NCBI RefSeq assembly: GCF_040639655.1
Contig: NZ_JBFAAI010000011.1
Location: 124,001-188,000 of the forward strand
Length of the DNA: 64,000 bases
Direction: 5' to 3'
Source: Actinoplanes sp040639655
GTDB taxonomy: Bacteria; Actinomycetota; Actinomycetes; Mycobacteriales; Micromonosporaceae
Shown here piece by piece: positions 62,776 through 64,000 of the stretch (position 1 is the first letter of the stretch; each line of letters starts with the position of its first letter). The notes below the pieces were generated by a model. That model was given only the letters and a program-made list of their open reading frames with translations, was not told where the DNA came from and did not search any database. The translations under genes were made by a program, and so were the position numbers.

Positions 62776-64000
62776 GTGGCTCGTAAGCTCGCCGCGGGTG
62801 TCCTGGTACTCGGCCTCGTCGGTGGGCTGTCCGCGCCCGCCCAGGGAGCCGCTACCTGGACGCCCGCCTACAACCTGGAGGGCGCCTGCGTCACCCTCCA
62901 GGCTTTCAACGGATCGAATTCACTCGGGTACGTCTGGAAGGACTCGGTCGGATACGGCTTCAAGAGCTCGGTGTCGAGCGCTGAACCGTTCCGCCTGGAA
63001 GCCACCCAGCTCGGCCGCTACCTGCTTCGCGACCAGGACGGCGCGCCGCCCTATCAGAGCGTGATGAACTGGGTCTGGGCCGGAGCCGATTACGGTGTCC
63101 GCGCCGACTGGACCGTCACCACCGACGGCAGCACCCACAAGTTCGTGAACACTTCGACCGGTCAGCAGATGGGCTCCTACCTGGGCGGGCTCGGCACCGG
63201 GAGCAGCACCTTCAAGCTCGCCCCGGCCACCGGCTGCGCCGCGATCCCGGACATCGCCACCGGTGTCAGCGGCACCCCGGCCGCCGGCGTCGACGCGAGC
63301 GGCAAGCTCGTCGGCTGGATCGACGCGCACGCGCACATCACCGCCGGCGAGGCTTTCGGCGGAGCACTGCACTGCGGGGACGCGTACGCCTCCGGTGGTG
63401 CCCCGGTCGCTCTGAAGGGCTGCCCGTCGCACGGGACCCTGGGCTGGGGTGCGCTGCTCGAGGCGATCCTTTCCGGCACCGACCCGATCAACTCGGCCGA
63501 GGACGGCTGGCCCACCTTCGGGGACTGGCCGCAGTACGACACGCTGCTGCACGAGGCGTCCTACTTCCGCAGCGTGGAACGGGCCTGGCAGTCCGGTCAG
63601 CGGGTGCTCAACGTGCTGCTGGTGGCGAACCGGGTGATCTGCGAGCTCACCCCCGAGCACACCTCCTGCAACGAGATGGACCAGATCCGCGCGCAGGCCA
63701 CATACCTGAAGAAGATGCAGGACTATGTGGACGCCCGCAGCGGTGGTCCGGGCAAGGGCTGGTTCCGGCTGGCGAAGACCCCGGCCGAGGTACGCAGCAT
63801 CGCCGCCCAGGGCAAGCTCGCCGTCACGATCGGCGTGGAGAACTCCGAGCTCTTCAATTGCCGCGAGATCAACGGCGTCGCGCAGTGCACCAAGGCCGAC
63901 ATCGACGCCGGGCTCAACGAGCTGGAGAGTATCGGCGTCAGCGGGTTGTACCCGGTGCACAAGTTCGACAACGCGTTCGGCGGCACCCGGTTCGACGAGG
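62776..64000 (+). CDS. secreted metal-dependent hydrolase (C-terminus beyond window)
   Basis: 408 codons seen, open to the window end, from GTG 62776 with AAGGGGG 6 nt upstream. Sec signal peptide (ARKLAAGVLVLGLVGGLSAP), then a beta-rich domain (residues ~30-165). From about 182 there is a metallo-hydrolase core: GWIDAHAHITAGEAFGG (DxHxH-type metal ligands), HEASYFRSVERAWQ, LLVANRVICEL, and VTIGVENSELF before LYPVHKFDNAFGGTRF. This resembles secreted amidohydrolase/PHP-type enzymes of actinomycetes with an added beta domain. Substrate unknown. TACACT about 50 nt upstream may be its -10 box. Confidence 0.75.
   Translation, partial: MARKLAAGVLVLGLVGGLSAPAQGAATWTPAYNLEGACVTLQAFNGSNSLGYVWKDSVGYGFKSSVSSAEPFRLEATQLGRYLLRDQDGAPPYQSVMNWVWAGADYGVRADWTVTTDGSTHKFVNTSTGQQMGSYLGGLGTGSSTFKLAPATGCAAIPDIATGVSGTPAAGVDASGKLVGWIDAHAHITAGEAFGGALHCGDAYASGGAPVALKGCPSHGTLGWGALLEAILSGTDPINSAEDGWPTFGDWPQYDTLLHEASYFRSVERAWQSGQRVLNVLLVANRVICELTPEHTSCNEMDQIRAQATYLKKMQDYVDARSGGPGKGWFRLAKTPAEVRSIAAQGKLAVTIGVENSELFNCREINGVAQCTKADIDAGLNELESIGVSGLYPVHKFDNAFGGTRFDE

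Overview
The window looks like chromosomal DNA from a high-GC actinomycete, most likely a member of the Micromonosporaceae (Actinoplanes-like). This is inferred from gene content: bldG with its anti-sigma partner, a K+-independent H+-pyrophosphatase, DUF397/WhiJ-type regulators, MqnD of the futalosine menaquinone route, and two blocks of gene order shared with Mycobacterium tuberculosis (roughly Rv3646c-Rv3667 and Rv0861c-Rv0871). No insertion sequence, prophage or CRISPR array is visible.

Region 1-8.7 kb: a partial alpha/beta hydrolase, a lipoprotein, a secreted M6 metallopeptidase, acetyl-CoA synthetase (acs), a degenerate Fic-fold protein, a PH-domain membrane protein and an HAD phosphatase (Rv3661-like). 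Region 8.8-14.5 kb: a 6C small RNA, a STAS protein, and a tightly overlapped Tad pilus operon (ssd, tadA, tadB, a 57-codon coupled ORF, tadC, Flp-like pilin, two TadE-like genes). Region 14.5-26.5 kb: acyltransferase, MrfA-type helicase, bldG plus anti-sigma factor, hppA, a lipoprotein, a conserved acidic protein, and topA closed by a 23-bp stem terminator.

Region 26.5-34.7 kb: a sugar-lactone oxidase / PLP-enzyme pair with a TetR regulator and shared candidate operators, an MFS-thymidylate kinase fusion, an SGNH hydrolase, and holB. Region 34.7-39.7 kb: a three-gene operon with type VII secretion hallmarks, a 14-bp minisatellite, an LPXTG surface protein, and ricT. Region 39.7-48.8 kb is more accessory: MarR/membrane pair, membrane phosphoesterase, tRNA-Thr(CGT), SUKH protein, truncated DUF3592 gene, MFS exporter, a WhiJ-like regulator with two DUF397 genes, DUF6232 and DUF2231 proteins.

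Region 48.8-57 kb: a second MFS exporter, Nudix hydrolase, divergent Ku and split LigD (ligase then polymerase) for end joining, GntR regulator, VanZ-like protein whose 3' end is antisense to a YcxB-like ORF, and XPB helicase. Region 57-64 kb: a PD-(D/E)XK nuclease inserted between XPB and its usual partner, a helicase-associated protein, a small conserved protein, HAD hydrolase, long cold-shock protein (Rv0871-like), mqnD, and a truncated secreted metallohydrolase running off the end.

A theme across the window is leaderless expression: many genes have a TAnnnT box exactly 6-8 nt before the start codon. DNA maintenance is well represented (topA, holB, tmk, Ku, LigD, XPB, MrfA-like helicase).
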